Shown: positions 26,107 through 35,156 of the stretch, piece after piece
How the letters are laid out: each line of letters begins with the position of its first letter
Numbering within the stretch: the stretch's first letter is position 1
Source of the DNA: Nitrososphaeraceae archaeon
GTDB lineage: Archaea > Thermoproteota > Nitrososphaeria > Nitrososphaerales > Nitrososphaeraceae
NCBI GenBank assembly: GCA_009377575.1
Contig: WHTU01000014.1
Span: forward strand, 1 to 64,000
Direction: 5' to 3'
Length of the DNA stretch: 64,000 bases
Translations under genes and position numbers: made by a program
The notes under the pieces: generated by a model
Seen by the model: only the letters and a program-made list of their open reading frames with translations
Databases searched by the model: none
Told to the model about the DNA's origin: nothing

Positions 26107-26658
26107 ATGAACTCCGCATTTAAGCTAATGGTAGCTATGCTTACCATATTAGCTGCTGGGGGCTTGGCAGTGATCTCCTCAAATTATTCGCCTGGCTTCG
26201 CAAGCAACCTCGAGATAGCTGGAATATACTCCGCCTCGCTTGCTGGCGACGCAGAGATTCCTAAAGTAAATACAGATGCAACCGGGGAAGCTCTATTGGA
26301 ATCGAACGCACAAGCAGCTGTATTGGGAGATTCAGCTGCCACAGCATCAGGCAGTGACATTTCATATAAAATAGACGTCCAAAATATCGAAGAGATTTCT
26401 TCTGCTTATATCCATATGGGAAGGAGCGATGAAAACGGTCCAATAATCGCTTCGTTATTCAAGCCTCAAACACCAACCGGGAAAATAAACGGAGAATTGG
26501 TGAACGGGACGTTAAGTGCAGAAAATCTCGAAGGTCCACTAGTAGGCAAGCAAATTTCTGAGCTACTCGATCTTTTCGACAGGGGCGAAGCCTATGTCAA
26601 CATTCATACAGCTGCTAATCCTGACGGCGAAATTAGGGGAACAGTTCAACAAGGTTAA
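26107..26658 (+). CDS. Secreted CHRD-domain protein
   Basis: 183 residues from the ATG at 26107; a GTG at 26092 would add five. A hydrophobic segment at about 5-30 is a signal peptide. The rest is one CHRD domain (named after chordin): it opens A-S-L-A-G-D-A-E-I-P-K-V-N-T-D-A-T-G-E-A, has I-S-S-A-Y-I-H-M-G-R near the middle and ends V-N-I-H-T-A-A-N-P-D-G-E-I-R-G-T-V. Such exported domains are common in soil archaea and bacteria, but their ligand is unknown. The gene stands alone. Confidence 0.88.
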   Translation: MNSAFKLMVAMLTILAAGGLAVISSNYSPGFASNLEIAGIYSASLAGDAEIPKVNTDATGEALLESNAQAAVLGDSAATASGSDISYKIDVQNIEEISSAYIHMGRSDENGPIIASLFKPQTPTGKINGELVNGTLSAENLEGPLVGKQISELLDLFDRGEAYVNIHTAANPDGEIRGTVQQG

Positions 26659-26843
26659 CTGGTGTCTAATACACCTAATTTGCAGATCTCTCTCGTCTGA
26701 TGATGAATAGTTCAAATAAGTAAAATTGTAGTATATGGTCCATTCGATCGGGTTAGAGAAGAGTATCTAACTCACACAGAATGTACTCGTCGTGGAAATA
26801 AACATTTTTAAGTTGATCGCTTGAGCAGCAGACGTGTCGTCTC

Positions 26844-27644
26844 ATGACTGAAGCACGGTTTGACTTAATTTACTCTAACTCGTCATTGCATGGCTCTAAG
26901 TTCCCCACCCTTATCTGTGGCTTCCCTGGAAGTGGATATGTTGGTAAACTTGCAATAGATCATTTAATACATGAATTGAATGCATCACATCTAGTAGATA
27001 TTTACTCAAACACGTTCCCTCCGCAAGTTATGATTAAGCCAGATGGAACAGTAGATCTTATCAAAAACGCAATGTTCTATCACGAATCCCCCACCTCACC
27101 TTCTTTGAACATGATGTTCTTGACTGGAGACTCACAACCTTCTAATCCTGATGCAGAGTACCTGTTAGCTGAAACAATTCTCGAAATTGCATCTAAATTC
27201 TCTGTTCTACACGTATACGCTTTGGCAGCTTATATCACTGGAGTCTTTGTCCAAAAACCACGAGTATTTTGTACGGCTTCTGATATGGAAAGTCTTAGAA
27301 GTATCAATACACCAGATATTGCTGTTATGGATGGTGGAGCAATAACGGGGATGAATGGACTAATAATAGGATTGGCCAAATTGAAAGGAATGAGAGGTAC
27401 GTGTCTGTTAGGCGAAACCTCAGGGTATGTTGTTGATGCAAAAGCATCAAGGTCAATATTGGAAGTCTTGACTACGAGACTTGGTATAGAGATTAGCATG
27501 GATGCTCTGGATGCGAGAGCGAAAGACACAGAAATGTTGATAAAAACTATTGAACAGCAGATGGGACAGACTTCCGGTGGAAGGCTTGAAGGGCCAGAGC
27601 AAACCACACAAAGCGATCCTCGTAACACAGGGTATATCAGTTGA
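26844..27644 (+). CDS. PAC2-family protein (proteasome-assembly-chaperone-like)
   Basis: 266 residues with the PAC2 fold: F-P-T-L-I-C-G-F-P-G-S-G-Y-V-G-K-L-A-I-D-H-L-I near 20-42, F-P-P-Q-V-M-I near 58, and the G-G-A-I-T-G-M-N-G-L-I-I-G-L-A segment near 167, which mirrors the G-x-G-x-x-x-x-L core. Archaeal PAC2 proteins (PbaA/PbaB-like) include proteasome-related ATP-independent chaperones. The C-terminal about 40 residues are a charged helix and polar tail. No HbYX end is present (ends G-Y-I-S), so direct 20S docking by that motif is not evident. No proteasome genes are in the window. Confidence 0.83.
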   Translation: MTEARFDLIYSNSSLHGSKFPTLICGFPGSGYVGKLAIDHLIHELNASHLVDIYSNTFPPQVMIKPDGTVDLIKNAMFYHESPTSPSLNMMFLTGDSQPSNPDAEYLLAETILEIASKFSVLHVYALAAYITGVFVQKPRVFCTASDMESLRSINTPDIAVMDGGAITGMNGLIIGLAKLKGMRGTCLLGETSGYVVDAKASRSILEVLTTRLGIEISMDALDARAKDTEMLIKTIEQQMGQTSGGRLEGPEQTTQSDPRNTGYIS

Positions 27645-27718
27645 AGGCGATTTGTTGCGAGTAACATCGGCCTCCAATATTGAATGCTCTCTTATGGCAT
27701 CGGCATATGGGTGAATTG

Positions 27719-28063
27719 CTATGCCTTTCTAAGCTTACCATAACGCCCTATGTTCAGGCTATTATCTCCCCTAAAAGCTTGGGTGTAACCATTCTCAATA
27801 ATGACCGTATCACCCTCTTGAACCATATCTATTTGATCGTCCCAAAGTGACAACTTTATACTTCCGCTATCATCTGTTATAACCGCATCTGCTACTCGTG
27901 CAGTGCCTCCGGCCCTTAGGTTTACGGTCCTCGGTTCTGCTATGCTTTCTATTTTTCCTTCTACACTCACACCCCTTATGCCAGGCGTTAGTTCAGTTAT
28001 CTTCATTTCTTTAATTAGCTGTTCCTCATCCAAAATAAATATTACGTCTGGGATCATTGTCAT
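27719..28063 (-). CDS. Single-OB-fold protein, RPA/SSB-like
   Basis: 114 residues forming one OB fold: I-T-E-L-T-P-G-I-R-G-V-S-V-E-G-K-I-E-S-I, then A-R-V-A-D-A-V-I-T-D-D-S-G-S-I-K-L-S-L-W-D-D-Q near 57-80 and G-D-T-V-I-I-E-N-G-Y near 87. The D-x-x-G-x-I-x-x-x-x-W element is the usual nucleic-acid-binding strand of RPA-type proteins in archaea. No zinc motif and no second OB fold. It likely binds single-stranded DNA or RNA. An about 20-residue N-terminal helix precedes the fold. It points away from tRNA-Leu. Confidence 0.85.
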   Translation of the reverse strand: MTMIPDVIFILDEEQLIKEMKITELTPGIRGVSVEGKIESIAEPRTVNLRAGGTARVADAVITDDSGSIKLSLWDDQIDMVQEGDTVIIENGYTQAFRGDNSLNIGRYGKLRKA

Positions 28064-28153
28064 CTGTGCGAAGCATCAATTAGATTAAATTTTTATCAAG
28101 GTACCTTCCCAGTATAATGGAAACAAAACCCGATGCTTCAAATCACGTCTGGA

Positions 28154-28259
28154 GGAGGGGTAGCGAAGCCTGGTCAACCGCGCAGGACTCAAGATTACAC
28201 GATTTAGATGGGTGATCCCGTCCCTAAGGGGTTCGTGGGTTCGAATCCCACCCCCTCCA
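28154..28259 (+). tRNA. tRNA-Leu(CAA) with a 21-nt intron
   Basis: A class II tRNA. Acceptor GGAGGGG (28154-28160) pairs with CCCCTCC (28252-28258) and discriminator A is 28259, fitting Leu rather than Ser. The D-arm spans GCGAAGCC...GCGC and the T-arm GTGGG-TTCGAAT-CCCAC. The anticodon CAA is 28190-28192 with G37 after it. An insert at 28194-28214 in the canonical 37/38 position is an intron; removing it gives an 85-nt mature form with long variable arm (GTCCCTAAGGGGTTC). ACTC before the anticodon can pair with GGGT in the intron, as in a bulge-helix-bulge. The anticodon stem CAGGA/TCCCG carries one A-C mismatch. CCA is not encoded. Confidence 0.85.
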
Positions 28260-28475
28260 ATCCTTCAAGTGGTTGTAATTCATTTTCAACCTCACTGATT
28301 CTTTCTTGACACAACCCTGAATACTAGGTGGGAGCGGTCTGAGCTAAAGTAAATGACTAGGTTTATCGTATAGAAAGGAATGAAAACAAGATCCTCCAGA
28401 TTCTATAATATACAATGATCTTCATCTGTCGGTATTTATGCTCGTCTATTTTCCTTTCAGAAAGGGGAAGGGCCC

Positions 28476-29888
28476 TCACTTGTCTATGACGTAGAAGTCG
28501 TAGATTGGTGTTCCCTCGTTTCGGTTGTTTCTAAATGTATACTCTATAATCGAATAAAAAGCTGGAAATGTTTCTATGAGGCCTATGATCGGGCATAAGA
28601 ATAGGGTTTGAAAGTGAAAGAGAATTTTTTTCGATAATGATATCTGGCTGAATCGAAGATTTTGAAACAAGCCGAGCTGGTACGAGAACAACCAAATAAG
28701 TGATGAAAACAGAAGGAGTATTCCTGTAGCGAACTCAATTGGTCCTGCAGTAGTCCAATTATGTAATGGAGAATTGAAATAAAATTGCTGGAATGCCACG
28801 TTGAGATTATCCATAAAAGAGCTCACGATAGTATCACTTGCAATGCCGTTGCCAGTGCCAACACCACCAAAAGACAGAAACGATAGTACTATTGGCAGGT
28901 TTACATAAATGGAGACAATTGTTGATAGGACACCAGCAGCAAACCCCAAGAAATATGTCATAAGCTTATATGAAAGCTTGATTCTGTGAATAGTTGAAAA
29001 TTTGTCAACATTTTGAAGACTTCCTAGAACCCATCTTCTTCTCTGCATAAAATGGTCCTTTATGTTAAGAGGAGGTTGTTCAAGCAATATTCCACCATGC
29101 CAACCCATAGAATTTGGACCATATTTTTCATATACCAGGTAGCCGAATAATTGATCCTCAGCTAGTGTGGGACCAAAATTCCAGCCAATGTTATCCTCCA
29201 CATCAGATCGTACAAGGAGGTTACTACCATGCATATGTAACGGTGGAGTCTTGATAACTACTTTGTTGGTCATTTGCGAGACACAATCGTAGCATGTGAA
29301 CGGTCGAATCGACTCAGCTAATGCAGTTAGAACATTGGCACTTTCAAATTTAAGCGGATAGAAGATAGGCCCCTCAGACGCCACTCCTTTTCCATCCCGG
29401 ATGAACTTTAAGAGGGACAAAATTGTTTGAGTTGTAACAAAGCTTTCATCATCCATGTGATAGATCCATATCTGCTTCTTGTTTTCATCCCGGGATTTTC
29501 TATGAAGCAGCGCGTATTGAAGTGCTCTTCCTTTCTTGATTGCAGAAGTTTTGAACGATTTAGGTACAAATACTACCTCGCAACCGTATCCATCAAGTTC
29601 TGAATTATCGGTAGGGTCATCAGTTATGACTGATATCTTAAATCTGTCATATTCTACCTTCCTGCAGGATTCGAGTATGGATTGTATTCCTCTCTTGACT
29701 ACTGGGGTTTTTGTTGCAGACCTTGTAGTTATCTGAAATATGATCTTTGGATCATTTCTGATTCTCCTAAGGTCAGATGTTATGAACACTCTGTTGTTAG
29801 TTATAAACCTCAAGACGGCAAGGACGGCAATTGGTATATTGACTAACCATAGAAAGGTTAACAATCCAGCTAAAACAGTCTCTTGCAA
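28476..29888 (-). CDS. Membrane glycosyltransferase family 2, egghead-like
   Basis: 470 residues. One N-terminal membrane helix (about 5-27), a GT2 (GT-A) domain to about 300, then three to four C-terminal helices. Catalytic landmarks are H-M-D-D-E-S (metal-binding DxD-like) near 155, H-G-S-N-L-L-V-R near 220, L-A-E-D-Q-L-F-G-Y near 240 and Q-R-R-R-W (Q-x-x-R-W, processive synthase type) near 283. The order G-P-x-x-A-E-D...W-H-G-G...E-x-P-P...Q-R-R-R-W is that of egghead-like beta-mannosyl/glucosyl transferases. It likely moves a sugar from a nucleotide or lipid donor to a glycolipid or polysaccharide on the membrane. Monocistronic. Confidence 0.85.
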   Translation of the reverse strand: MQETVLAGLLTFLWLVNIPIAVLAVLRFITNNRVFITSDLRRIRNDPKIIFQITTRSATKTPVVKRGIQSILESCRKVEYDRFKISVITDDPTDNSELDGYGCEVVFVPKSFKTSAIKKGRALQYALLHRKSRDENKKQIWIYHMDDESFVTTQTILSLLKFIRDGKGVASEGPIFYPLKFESANVLTALAESIRPFTCYDCVSQMTNKVVIKTPPLHMHGSNLLVRSDVEDNIGWNFGPTLAEDQLFGYLVYEKYGPNSMGWHGGILLEQPPLNIKDHFMQRRRWVLGSLQNVDKFSTIHRIKLSYKLMTYFLGFAAGVLSTIVSIYVNLPIVLSFLSFGGVGTGNGIASDTIVSSFMDNLNVAFQQFYFNSPLHNWTTAGPIEFATGILLLFSSLIWLFSYQLGLFQNLRFSQISLSKKILFHFQTLFLCPIIGLIETFPAFYSIIEYTFRNNRNEGTPIYDFYVIDK

Positions 29889-30103
29889 GTCTGCATCTCA
29901 TATAATCTATAAGCAATAAGAGTACATCTTTTCTAGAATTGTCTTACATTAATTTCAACAAGAGCATCTCGTACAATAACAAGTTTGGATATCTAGGTTC
30001 TGTCTAGACACGATAAGAAAGTCATAATATTATGTACTATTTATTAGGTATTTCTGATTTCTAGAAAAAGTATGGATAAAAACCGTTAGAAGCTTTTTTC
30101 CGA

Positions 30104-31051
30104 ATGGAGCCCTGTGATACTTTGGTGCCGTCTGAAAGTAAGTTAAATGACAATGTGGATGCCGCTTTTTGCAATCAGTGCCAAAGCTACACAGTCATCT
30201 TTGATATGGTATCAAACGAGTTTGTTTGTAGCTCATGTGGTTGTGTCGTTGCAGACGAACTCTTAAGTTCCGAGCATTCCGGAAGTTTTCCATCTCAAAC
30301 AGGTTATAGCGACAAGGCAAGGACAGGAATGCCGGAATCTCTAGCGGTGCATCACAAAGGCTTATCCACATTAATTGGAATAGGTGATACAGATGCGCGG
30401 GGCAAAGCACTAGAGCCATCACAAAAGGTGAAAATGCAGAGGCTAAGGACTTGGAACAATAGATCTCAATTAAATGATTCCATTTCTAGAAACCTTGAAA
30501 AAGCACTGAAATTCTTGAATAATTTTGGTGATAAACTTTATTTAAGCCAAGCTGTAATCGAAAGTGCGGCATACATATATAGGAAAGCTGCCGTGAAGAA
30601 GCTCGCAAAGGGGAGATCTACCCTTGGGCTTGTAGGAGCAGCGCTCTATGCAGCGTGCCGAGAAACAGCGACGCCCAAGACTATATCCGACATCGCAACA
30701 GTTTGCAATCTTCCAACGAAAGATGTTATGACTCATTACAAACTCATATTGAAGGAATTATCGCTACAAGTGCCAGTTCTACATGGACCAGACTACGTTA
30801 CTCTTATTGCAAATAGACTAAGTCTTTCTGAAAGAACAAAGAGAGAAGCCTTGCGTATCTACTCAGACGTTCAAGAGAATCGGATATCTATCGGCAAGAA
30901 CCCAAGAGCCCTTGCAGGGGCAGTTATTTATCTTGCTTCTCAGAATTGCAATGAATTTCTGCGTCAGGTTGAAATATGCCAAGTCGCCGATATATCAACA
31001 GTATCTCTGAGGAAGCGCTGCAAAGAAATTAAGGTCACGCTCGGTATTTAA
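30104..31051 (+). CDS. tfb: Transcription initiation factor B (TFB)
   Basis: 315 residues. N-terminal zinc ribbon with Cys23, Cys26, Cys42 and Cys45 (F-C-N-Q-C...V-C-S-S-C-G-C-V); B-finger/linker with S-D-K-A-R-T-G; then two cyclin repeats at about 125-215 and 220-312, the first with L-A-K-G-R-S-T-L-G-L-V-G-A-A-L-Y-A-A-C-R and the second with G-K-N-P-R-A-L-A-G-A-V-I-Y-L-A-S. It bridges TBP-TATA and RNA polymerase. An extra about 20 polar residues precede the ribbon. Ammonia-oxidising archaea commonly carry several TFBs; this may be one of them. Convergent with the phosphatase gene, nine bases apart. Confidence 0.93.
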   Translation: MEPCDTLVPSESKLNDNVDAAFCNQCQSYTVIFDMVSNEFVCSSCGCVVADELLSSEHSGSFPSQTGYSDKARTGMPESLAVHHKGLSTLIGIGDTDARGKALEPSQKVKMQRLRTWNNRSQLNDSISRNLEKALKFLNNFGDKLYLSQAVIESAAYIYRKAAVKKLAKGRSTLGLVGAALYAACRETATPKTISDIATVCNLPTKDVMTHYKLILKELSLQVPVLHGPDYVTLIANRLSLSERTKREALRIYSDVQENRISIGKNPRALAGAVIYLASQNCNEFLRQVEICQVADISTVSLRKRCKEIKVTLGI

Positions 31052-31060
31052 CGATTCTAC

Positions 31061-32014
31061 TCATAAATAATGCATATGCTGCCGGAGATCATCCCCGCTC
31101 TTTAAGCGAATCATTTCGTCAGAAACAATATCCAAATAGGCTGCCTTTGACATTGGATATGACTCTTTACAGGAAAAAATTGTAAAGACCAATCCTTGAT
31201 GATCTATTTTGTATCCTTCACACGGCTCATGGCCCCTCAAGATCACCTTGGCATTAATTCTTCTCAACCAACTACTGCTTACTGCCCGACCAAAATGTTT
31301 ACCAATGCCTCTTCTGGACCGTTCAAAATCCCCGTTGTCGAAGATAGAATCTCGTGGATCGTTCCAGAGGATTTCTTCCATCGTTTCGGTCGTCATATGG
31401 TTAGCCTGAGCGTTAGCCAAAGTTTCTATAGCCTTCGGCCTGTCTTGGGGAACCTGAGCCGGTACGCCACCATGCACGATAATAAAACAATTCTCAATCA
31501 CCACAGATAGACATAGAGCATGAAAGAGCGGCAAAATCTTTTGATGATACAGAGACATCGATTGATCGTGGCCGAACAAATCCATAATTCTATAGGGGAA
31601 ATCATGCGAAGGAAATGGGAATTCTGCAGGGGCCTCATGATTTCCACGCATTAGGATTACCGATTGGGGAAATCTGGCTTTAAGAAAACATACTGCATAC
31701 AAAACTTCTGGAGACCTTCGACCCCTATCAATATAGTCACCCAAGAAGATAAGCTTGTTATGATCGTCTGATAAATACCGTTCATAGCCTATCCTGGACA
31801 AAATAGTGTTTAGAACACCATAATCACCATGGATGTCTCCGACCACTACTAACCTCTCAGGTATGTCTAACTTGATCAACGACCCAATTACTTTGCCTCC
31901 TGAGATTTGTCCAGCTGCATTTTGATTCTTCAGAATTTTAGTGCTGGTATCTATTGTGTTACAGAAATCTATTAGAGGGAGATCCTCACTAATTTCTCCT
32001 AAACCCCTTACCAA
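31061..32014 (-). CDS. PPP-family serine/threonine phosphatase
   Basis: 317 residues from a TTG. The PPP metal-binding motifs are G-D-I-H-G-D (59-64), G-D-Y-I-D-R-G (92-98) and R-G-N-H-E (123-127), followed by later His residues in V-H-G-G and R-G-H-E-P. It removes phosphate from Ser/Thr with two metal ions and is cytoplasmic. A family-typical length; the N-terminal 50 residues are extra and include a short helical segment. In archaea the matching kinases are often distant. No partner gene adjoins it. Confidence 0.92.
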   Translation of the reverse strand: MVRGLGEISEDLPLIDFCNTIDTSTKILKNQNAAGQISGGKVIGSLIKLDIPERLVVVGDIHGDYGVLNTILSRIGYERYLSDDHNKLIFLGDYIDRGRRSPEVLYAVCFLKARFPQSVILMRGNHEAPAEFPFPSHDFPYRIMDLFGHDQSMSLYHQKILPLFHALCLSVVIENCFIIVHGGVPAQVPQDRPKAIETLANAQANHMTTETMEEILWNDPRDSIFDNGDFERSRRGIGKHFGRAVSSSWLRRINAKVILRGHEPCEGYKIDHQGLVFTIFSCKESYPMSKAAYLDIVSDEMIRLKSGDDLRQHMHYL

Positions 32015-32454
32015 TTAGCGTATTGAAGCGTCTTGCCAGCTGACCAATAAAAATATTGCTGATATTTCAATGGGTATCTAGTTGGCAGTAGTCTTTGATT
32101 GGTTCAAATTTGTTACAATCAAGAGTAGAGACCTGCGTCCAATTTGAAGGTTTAACCGGAGAATTCCATTATTGTTTGCGTTGACAGAATTAACAGAATT
32201 GACACAATAAAGGAGTAAAGTTTGTAGAGAACGACCCTCATTCATAACTAAAAGGCACAGGCCTAAACGCTAGATCACATTTCCCACATAATTTCGTTGC
32301 AATCATTTTGACTCTAAGATACCGAGTTTTCGCATCGAAAAGCAGAGTATATGGACAGATTTATGAGCACGATAAACTAGTTAATTGGCATGACAACCGG
32401 AGAGTTGTCGGCCCCTTGTATATATACAGAAAATGAAGCTGTTCTAGATGACTT
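32015..32454 (+). other. Intergenic stretch, nothing recognised
   Basis: 440 bases between two minus-strand genes. It includes the promoter of the phosphatase gene at the left. No protein-like frame or structured RNA was noticed. Confidence 0.4.
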
Positions 32455-33921
32455 CTATACCAAAACTTGAAGATTTATACGTGGAATTCCATTTACTTTG
32501 TTCGTACTCAGTCCGAAGATAGGTCCCACCGGTGAAACAGGTCGTAAGAATAAGCTGCCGTTAATTAGATTGACATCAAATTTCAAATCTGCCTGAGCTT
32601 CTATAGGAGGATAGATCGCTTCTCTAGTTGTACCCACAAGAATAGAAAGATCTGTCTTCTCCTTAAGAAACGACAGCACGTTTGTCTGATGTTGCCTGAG
32701 CTCATCATCAAGTGATTTCAAATATTCATAATTGAAGATACTTAACATCAAGGATTCTGGATATCTTTTTCGGGCCATTTCTATACTCCTATCAATCAAG
32801 CTATACTGAGAGTTCTTTACAAGAGAATATTGGGTAGGATCAATATGCTGCTCTGAGTCTGTGATGTCAGACCATAATGTTCTGAAAATGTTATTGTCCG
32901 GGAAATATCCTAAATAGGATCTAAGAATCGCCATAATCGTCTCCGGAATAGCATGGCTAATTGGTTGGATAAGGACTGGATTATTTCTTTTTATGAAATT
33001 GGATATTGTTCTTGCAAGAAAGGTTGTTATCGCAGTCATGTGGATACTGGGATCAAATCTGAATACCACAATTCCCTTTCTGGGAAACCCTCCTTCTATT
33101 ACTGTATCCAATTCGGGATATCCTGATCGAATCCGTCCAAGCCCTCCAAAAGAGTAAGACTTCAGCTGATAATCTTTTCGCCGAGGTATGTCGTCTTGTA
33201 AAACTAGCTTGTTAAGAACATATTCAGAAGGCTTGTAAGTTTGAAAGCTGGTAAAGATGCTATTATTGAGCGAAAAATTATAAATCTGGTTTAATATTTT
33301 CACTCCTCTTAACTTGATCATTCTTATTTGTCGCAATCTGCATGAATCGTGTGTAGATTGGTCTAATTCCACGATACCATCAACTAAAAAGTCAAGTGTA
33401 CTGTACGAGGTATCCTCGCTTATGAAGATCAGTTTAGCACCTGCCCTTTCACGCCATGTTTGCAGGACTCGTTCATTATTTAGCCTAGCCTCCTTATCCA
33501 TAAATGAAGCGATAGCATCCCAGCTATCGATAATTATTATGGGAGCCTTGACATCCATCAGCTCGTTGGTTATACGCTCAAATAACGATTCAGGTTCATC
33601 AAGGCGTGCGTCTTCGAACATGGACATTTTGTACACCTGCTCTTCATGGTTAGAGGTGGGTTGGGGTTTTATTGCTTGAACAAAATGTTCCAACCATGGA
33701 TAGTACGTAAAGAGCTGTCTAGGAGATACTCTTGTAGAAATATAGAAAAAATTGCTTGCCTGACCTAAGGTTTTGAGAATAGTCAATGAGAGAGTTGTTT
33801 TGCCAGTACCAGCCTTTCCCTTGATAAGAAGAGCATAGGTATCGCGTCTAACAAAGCGCTCTAATTCATCGGGGATTCGGTTTGATCTGGGGACAAAACT
33901 ATGCCTAAGAGGTTCATTCAT
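32455..33921 (-). CDS. RecA/KaiC-superfamily ATPase (GvpD-like)
   Basis: 488 residues with two P-loop-type halves. The first has Walker A G-K-A-G-T-G-K-T-T near 34-42 and Walker B I-I-I-I-D-S-W-D near 130. The second begins Y-P-E-L-D-T-V-I-E-G-G-F-P-R-K-G-I-V-V-F-R-F-D near 265, the KaiC/RadA-type entry, but its P-loop is degraded (no G-x-x-G-x-G-K-T), so probably only the first half binds ATP. This is like GvpD and archaeal KaiC-like proteins. It may act as a signalling or regulatory ATPase; no specific process is shown. Codon use matches its neighbours. Confidence 0.8.
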   Translation of the reverse strand: MNEPLRHSFVPRSNRIPDELERFVRRDTYALLIKGKAGTGKTTLSLTILKTLGQASNFFYISTRVSPRQLFTYYPWLEHFVQAIKPQPTSNHEEQVYKMSMFEDARLDEPESLFERITNELMDVKAPIIIIDSWDAIASFMDKEARLNNERVLQTWRERAGAKLIFISEDTSYSTLDFLVDGIVELDQSTHDSCRLRQIRMIKLRGVKILNQIYNFSLNNSIFTSFQTYKPSEYVLNKLVLQDDIPRRKDYQLKSYSFGGLGRIRSGYPELDTVIEGGFPRKGIVVFRFDPSIHMTAITTFLARTISNFIKRNNPVLIQPISHAIPETIMAILRSYLGYFPDNNIFRTLWSDITDSEQHIDPTQYSLVKNSQYSLIDRSIEMARKRYPESLMLSIFNYEYLKSLDDELRQHQTNVLSFLKEKTDLSILVGTTREAIYPPIEAQADLKFDVNLINGSLFLRPVSPVGPIFGLSTNKVNGIPRINLQVLV

Positions 33922-34053
33922 CGGATATTAGGGAATAAGTAAGTCATGCTACTACAAAAACCATTTCAGCTGCTATGGTCCCATGATGTGTACAAGGGGT
34001 ACACAGTCTAATTTTTCTTCTTCCAATAAGAATAGCTTTAGGGTCACATTCGG

Positions 34054-35121
34054 CTACCAAGGATCCAATCCTCTTTGGAATGAAATCGCATCAATTAGAC
34101 CTTCGGCATAACCTACACTCAACACTGCTAGTTCATTTTTTCCCTGATTTAGAAATTTCTCGGCATCTTGAACATAGTATTCCGCATTGTCGAGTACGGC
34201 GTTAATTCCTTTGTATTGTGTTGAATCTGTAGGCAGTCGCTTTCTGAGCTCATTTATTGTCTTCTTAACGGAGGGAACGTACTTTTCAACCATTCTTGTA
34301 GAAATTCTCGTAACACGCGAAGAGTTTTCAGTTGGCTCATTCAATATAGAAGTTATATTTGAAATCGCCTCCTTTTCTACGAAATGTAGTCGTCCAGGCA
34401 CTATTAAGGAGTGAGGGCCAGTTCCGTAATTTATTTCTAGAAGGGATCGCGTCTGACCTGAAATGATCTTTTTATCTGCTGTTCCAATTCTTGACGCAAC
34501 AATTACGTAGGTTTCTTCCGTGAATGCCCGACTCCTTTGATCCTTTTCGACGTCCAATAACATCTTCAACGCATCATTAGGATCAAGAAAGAAAGGGGAA
34601 ATGTTATCCTTTGTTTCGTTATATTCGGTCAATATTAGGGTATGATTTCCCAATAATAAATTATCAAACAACGTGTTGTAAACACTGAGAGCTGACTGAG
34701 GTTCAGACATTATAGTTGAAGTCCTGCCAAACTTGTAAATCTGTAGCCCGCTCTCCCCGATCAGAGATGTGATCCCGGATGCAGAATGAATCACCTCAAC
34801 CTTAATGCTTCTCTTTGTAGCTCGTAAGAATAATTCAATGTAAGTAGTAGCAATTAGAGGGTCTCCATACACTATAATAGCTACTTCATTATTGCTGGCT
34901 TGCTCAAGTATATCACGACCATCTTCTACAAATAATCTTCCTACAACGTTCACAACATTATCATCATACTTGCAGTGGAGTCTCAATTCCCTCAATTCAC
35001 TTTCAGACAAATATCCTGTGAATCTCTCTATATAGATGAGGTTGCAGGTTTCTAGGATTGCTCGACCTTTCATACTCATCCCACCAAGGCCTTCTATCCC
35101 TAATCCGATTAACCATAACAT
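34054..35121 (-). CDS. dph5: Diphthine synthase with C-terminal DUF357-like domain
   Basis: 355 residues. The first about 260 are a diphthine synthase/DphB (tetrapyrrole-methylase-like) domain: L-W-L-I-G-L-G-I-E-G-L-G at 2-13, I-Y-I-E-R-F-T-G-Y, I-V-Y-G-D-P-L-I-A-T-T-Y and H-S-A-S-G-I-T-S-L-I-G. It transfers methyl groups from SAM to the modified His of EF-2, on the path to diphthamide. The last about 90 residues (R-M-V-E-K-Y-V-P-S-V-K-K to A-V-L-S-V-G-Y-A-E-G-L-I-D-A-I) are a helical unit like the archaeal DUF357 domain. The usual protein is about 260 long, so this is a fusion. Its stop and the upstream lysK start are 35 bases apart, making it a possible operon tail. Confidence 0.87.
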   Translation of the reverse strand: MLWLIGLGIEGLGGMSMKGRAILETCNLIYIERFTGYLSESELRELRLHCKYDDNVVNVVGRLFVEDGRDILEQASNNEVAIIVYGDPLIATTYIELFLRATKRSIKVEVIHSASGITSLIGESGLQIYKFGRTSTIMSEPQSALSVYNTLFDNLLLGNHTLILTEYNETKDNISPFFLDPNDALKMLLDVEKDQRSRAFTEETYVIVASRIGTADKKIISGQTRSLLEINYGTGPHSLIVPGRLHFVEKEAISNITSILNEPTENSSRVTRISTRMVEKYVPSVKKTINELRKRLPTDSTQYKGINAVLDNAEYYVQDAEKFLNQGKNELAVLSVGYAEGLIDAISFQRGLDPW

Positions 35122-35156
35122 TGTATTTTATACTTCACCGCGTATTATCATGTTCC

